Shown here: one piece after another, positions 60,809 through 64,000 of the stretch | Layout: each line of letters opens with the position of its first letter | How positions within the stretch are numbered: position 1 is the first letter of the stretch | DNA from: Boswellia sacra | Lineage: Eukaryota > Streptophyta > Magnoliopsida > Sapindales > Burseraceae | Length of the DNA: 64,000 nucleotides | Assembly: GCA_013180625.2 (NCBI GenBank) | Contig: SNVD02010473.1 | Coordinates: forward strand, 930,001 to 994,000 | Reading direction: 5' to 3' | Program-made: the position numbers and the translations under genes | Notes under the pieces: model-generated | Database searches by the model: none | What the model was told of the DNA's origin: nothing | Seen by the model: only the letters and a program-made list of their open reading frames with translations

Positions 60809-60942
60809 CGCACGTGTGCTTCTTATCATTCTGAAAGAATAAAAAATTATTGTTTACAGTTGTATCCATGGAACTCTTCTCTGCGCCAATTTTTCGCCTC
60901 TTCTCCTTCCTCCCTCTCCCTCTACCCATATGTAGCTTTTCT
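60809..60942 (+). pseudogene. Relic of a CYP94 gene: promoter and first codons only
   Basis: ACAGTTGTATCCATGGAACTC with the ATG at 60868 matches the start of the intact CYP94 gene (49560-49585: ACAGTTGTATCCATG...ATGGAACTCTCC). The following 60 bases translate as MELFSAPIFRLFSFLPLPLP and keep the CT-rich pattern of that gene's membrane-anchor codons (TTCCTC, CTCCCTCTAC). Homology stops near 60940, where a tandem array begins. The upstream 50 bases (CTTATCATTCTGAAAGAATAA) also match the promoter of the third copy at 63928-63981. The rest of the P450 is absent. Confidence 0.7.
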
Positions 60943-61810
60943 AATTATTATATTGCAGTTTTGAAAAATATATTGAATTAAATGATCTAAATTATTTGTA
61001 TTCATTCTACATTAAGTTTACAGCTTAATGTTCAAATTTATAAATATTATATTCATCTACTATTTTTATGTAATGTTTACAACTTGCACTTAGTTTTTAC
61101 AATTATTATGTTGAATTTTTTTATTTAAATTATATTGAACTACATGATATAGAGGATATTTACAAATACTAAATAAATTTTAAATTTCATGTTCTAATTT
61201 ATAATAAAATGGCATCTATTACTTTTATATTCTGTTTACAACTCGTACATTGCTTTTATTGTTATTATGTTGCATTTTTTTAAATTATATTAAATTACAT
61301 GATTTATATCTTATTTACGCATTTTATAATTAATTTATGATTTCATGCACAAAATTAAGAATATCATGTTAATGTACTATTTTTAGTTATGTATACAACT
61401 TGTACATTGCTTTTAAATATTATTATCTTACATTTAAACTAATTATATTGAATTACATTATATAGATTATATTTATGCATGCATTCTACAATTAATTTAC
61501 AATTTCAAATGTTAAAAATTATTAATACATGTTCATGTACTATTTTTATGTTATGTTTATAACTTGTACGTCACTTTTACAATTACTATGTTCTAGTTTT
61601 GAAAATTATATTGACTTTTATATTCTATATTTATATGTACAAATTCTACATTAAATTCATAAGTTAATGTTCGAAGTCATAAATATGATGCTCATCTACT
61701 TTTCTAATATTATGTTTATAATTTGTACATTGATTTTACAATTATATATTATGTTGTAGTTTTTAAAAATTATACTGAATTACATAACCCATATGATACT
61801 TACACATTAT
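60943..61810 (+). repeat. Tandem array, unit about 158 bases, five and a half copies
   Basis: A degenerate unit recurs head to tail. The landmark TGTTTACAACTTGTACATTG and close variants occurs near 61075, 61233, 61391, 61554 and 61711, a spacing of 157-163. It is followed each time by TTTTACAATTATTATGTTG and an ATTATATTGAATTACATGAT-like block. The sequence is AT-rich and non-coding, and units differ at many positions. The size is close to one nucleosome, as in many satellite repeats. It is not a microsatellite or an LTR. Confidence 0.75.
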
Positions 61811-63981
61811 ATTTATAATAACTGAAGTAAATATGATATTTTGAATTAATATACAACAAATTGCATATATACGGTTTTATACATCATAATATATGAAATG
61901 ATATGAAACTAATAATGAAAATTAGATCATACTAAATACTCATTGTTATTAATGTGTACTTTAACACTAATCAACATGCAAAGGTACTTATATGAAGATT
62001 TAAAAATAAATAATTAACAATCTCATTTATTTGTAGGTAATGGTTTATATAGCCAATACTTTTATTGTGTTAGAATATCGTTCAAGGGATGTTAGATTTA
62101 TATTTTATCCCCAAACAATTAAGTACACAATCAAACTAGTATGCAGGCATGAGTTACAAGGTGCGTTATGATGCATCATTATTTGGTTAAAAAAATATTA
62201 AACACAAAAATAATAGTGGAGTAAATTTTTTATATAAAAAAAGATGTGACACCGTGCATCTTGCAACATAATTAAATAATTTTTTATTTATTATAATGGG
62301 TTGCTAGATATTCTATTTTAAGGATTAAGGCATTGAGGTACAAGTGAAATTTTAGTATGTTTAAATATTGATATATTCTTTTAAGACATCTCGATGACGC
62401 TATCAGTGTATAAATATATCTATATCGATATGATCTCTTTCGAAATCAGCTATGGGTCATAAGTTTATTGTAAATTGATTTTAGTTCATTAAATATTTAT
62501 TGTCCTAAATATTAATAGTCATACATTACATATTAAGGAAAAAATGTAATAATATATTCCCAAAGCATATTAGTTCATCATCTATCATTTAATTTTGCCA
62601 ACACAGCGTTATTAATCATTTATATTTGTTGAAACAGAGCAAATTAATTACTAGGAATTCATGGACTGTGGCAGTTTTCTTTAAATTAATGATTTTTGTA
62701 TGATTATATATACTATAAAATATAATTTAAAAAAGTAGTAATTATTAAATACAGGTAACTCGTTTAGTTGAAAAGATATTTTAACTCTTTGTCCTTGGTT
62801 CAAATAACGTAAATAAAATTTTCCATCTTTTATAGATGGACAGGGATATGGACATTATAAGATGATCAATTTCCTTATACATTTGCTTGATGATGATTAG
62901 TTAAGATGAATTTCCAATGCAAAGGATGCTGGATTGCATCAACAATATTTATGACTCGGTCGCTAATTATTTTTTATTTTTATGATATACAAATTGAATA
63001 CTGAAAATTTTCTAGTTTTATTATTATATACTATATTGGCCTTCTACATATATATTTCGTTAAAGAAACAGAAGTTTGGTGAACACTCAAGCAATGACGT
63101 TTTCCTGAGGAACAACTTAATTGTTAAGTAATCTCCTCGATTTGGGCGCCAAAAAAGATGCAAACGTGAAGTTTCGCATTGGAGAAAAAAAATAAAATGG
63201 GAATAGCGGAGATTCAGCCATTCTCTAATTCATAGAAAAAGGATCAGCGAGAAGGAGAGAGTGGAGAAATAATTTAATTAATCCAAGATCATTAAATTAA
63301 TTAATAGCAAACAGGCTGGCCCGCCAAATTTCTTTATAAATAAAGATGCTTCAAATATTTTGAAATTTAACCCACATCCATCCCTTCAAAGCTAAAATTT
63401 TGTCAAACCACATCTTATATTATATATCCTGGTCGCGGAAATGTAATTGCTTAGCAATATCCCTGCTTTTGACTAAACTAATATTTGCTAGGATCCAGAT
63501 CGCCAGTTCACACAGGAGGTTCCACATATTCATGCATTGTTCAAGTTGATTTACATAGTCAAATCACCAACTTCAATGGCCGTGGTCGATTTATCACAAG
63601 TATCTCATGCAATCCAAGGAGGAAAATGACTTTCCTATATATTCATATCGCTTGCTACCTATCCATGATCTCAGTTAGCATTGAATTTTCATTTTACTTC
63701 CTAATTGGGCCTTTAGATTGATGGTCTGATTTACATATTTCACTATAATTAGGATTAAAAAATTATTCAAAACCTTCTAGGAGCACTTCTCCAAAACTCA
63801 TTATCAGCTTACGCACTAGATGATGATTGACGAATGCTTTTTGACTCAGTCAAATTCTACTTGTCCTTTGCTCAGGCCTACAAGTACTTGCACATGTGTT
63901 GTTCGAATAACCATTAACGTTAAGCTATCTTATCGTTCTCAAAGAAGAATAAGAAAATTTATATTGTTTCAAGTTGTATAC
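61811..63981. other. AT-rich spacer and promoter of the third CYP94 copy
   Basis: No gene recognised. A TATAAATA at about 63333 precedes a CA-rich leader-like stretch without a coding frame. From about 63815 the sequence aligns loosely with the relic's promoter (GCACTAGATGATGATTGACG against GCACTCGATGACGAATACTT). The last 60 bases match it closely. Confidence 0.45.
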
Positions 63982-64000
63982 ATGGAAATCCTCTCTCTTC
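63982..64000 (+). CDS. Start of a further CYP94-like gene, cut by the window end
   Basis: Only 19 bases are present, reading M-E-I-L-S-L, against M-E-L-S-S-L in the intact CYP94 gene. The preceding 55 bases (CTTATCGTTCTCAAAGAAGA, then GTTGTATACATGG) match the relic's promoter. The call rests on this 5' homology; whether the gene is complete cannot be seen. Confidence 0.55.

Noticed and set aside
1..64000. tRNA, rRNA or CRISPR features
   Set aside because: I found no cloverleaf with A and B boxes, no rRNA-like sequence and no regularly spaced identical repeats. The only evenly spaced array (60943-61810) has degenerate contiguous units without spacers.

Overview
The window reads as nuclear DNA of a dicotyledonous plant. 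It is AT-rich, its genes have GT-AG introns and sit far apart, and the spaces are filled with MITEs, a non-LTR retroposon, hAT and Mutator-like relics and a Ty3/gypsy chromovirus. The gene families (extended phytocystatin, CYP98A, TPR-FKBP, WAT1-related transporter, CYP94) are plant-specific or typical of plants. The sequence alone does not fix the species.

Layout: 1.8-4.7 kb (+) is a four-exon cysteine-protease inhibitor with a C-terminal legumain-inhibitor extension and a MITE in its second intron. Convergent to it, 5.9-8.6 kb (-), is a complete CYP98A (p-coumaroyl ester 3'-hydroxylase, lignin pathway) with AC/SMRE MYB sites in its promoter. After about 5 kb of AT-rich spacer comes a 12-exon FKBP62/ROF1-like immunophilin with three FKBP domains and an HSP90-type TPR clamp, 13.9-18.0 kb (-), with one GC-AG intron. 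At 20.4-22.6 kb there is a retroposon bounded by a 14-bp target-site duplication; it carries only a DUF4283/ORF1-like reading frame with two stops. At 26.5-27.3 kb lies a hAT-type MITE with an 8-bp duplication. A seven-exon WAT1-related (UmamiT) transporter occupies 31.0-32.85 kb (-).

From 33 to 49.5 kb I find no convincing gene, but several structures: a G-quadruplex-prone G-tract, a perfect palindrome, a Mutator-like element and a 2.1-kb element with perfect 22-bp terminal inverted repeats. An intronless CYP94-type P450 is at 49.57-51.09 kb (+). Beyond it are a decayed hAT (DUF4371/TTF) transposase and a 5.7-kb Reina-like chromovirus (521-bp LTRs, about 97% identical) lying on the minus strand.

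The right end is the least ordinary part. The chromovirus sits in a 72-bp tandem repeat in the promoter of a CYP94 relic at 60.87 kb. The relic keeps only its promoter and first codons and then passes into a roughly 158-bp tandem array of about five units. The first codons of a third CYP94 copy with a matching promoter are cut off by the window end. The right third is therefore a CYP94 tandem cluster being broken up by mobile and satellite-like DNA. No rRNA, tRNA or CRISPR was found.
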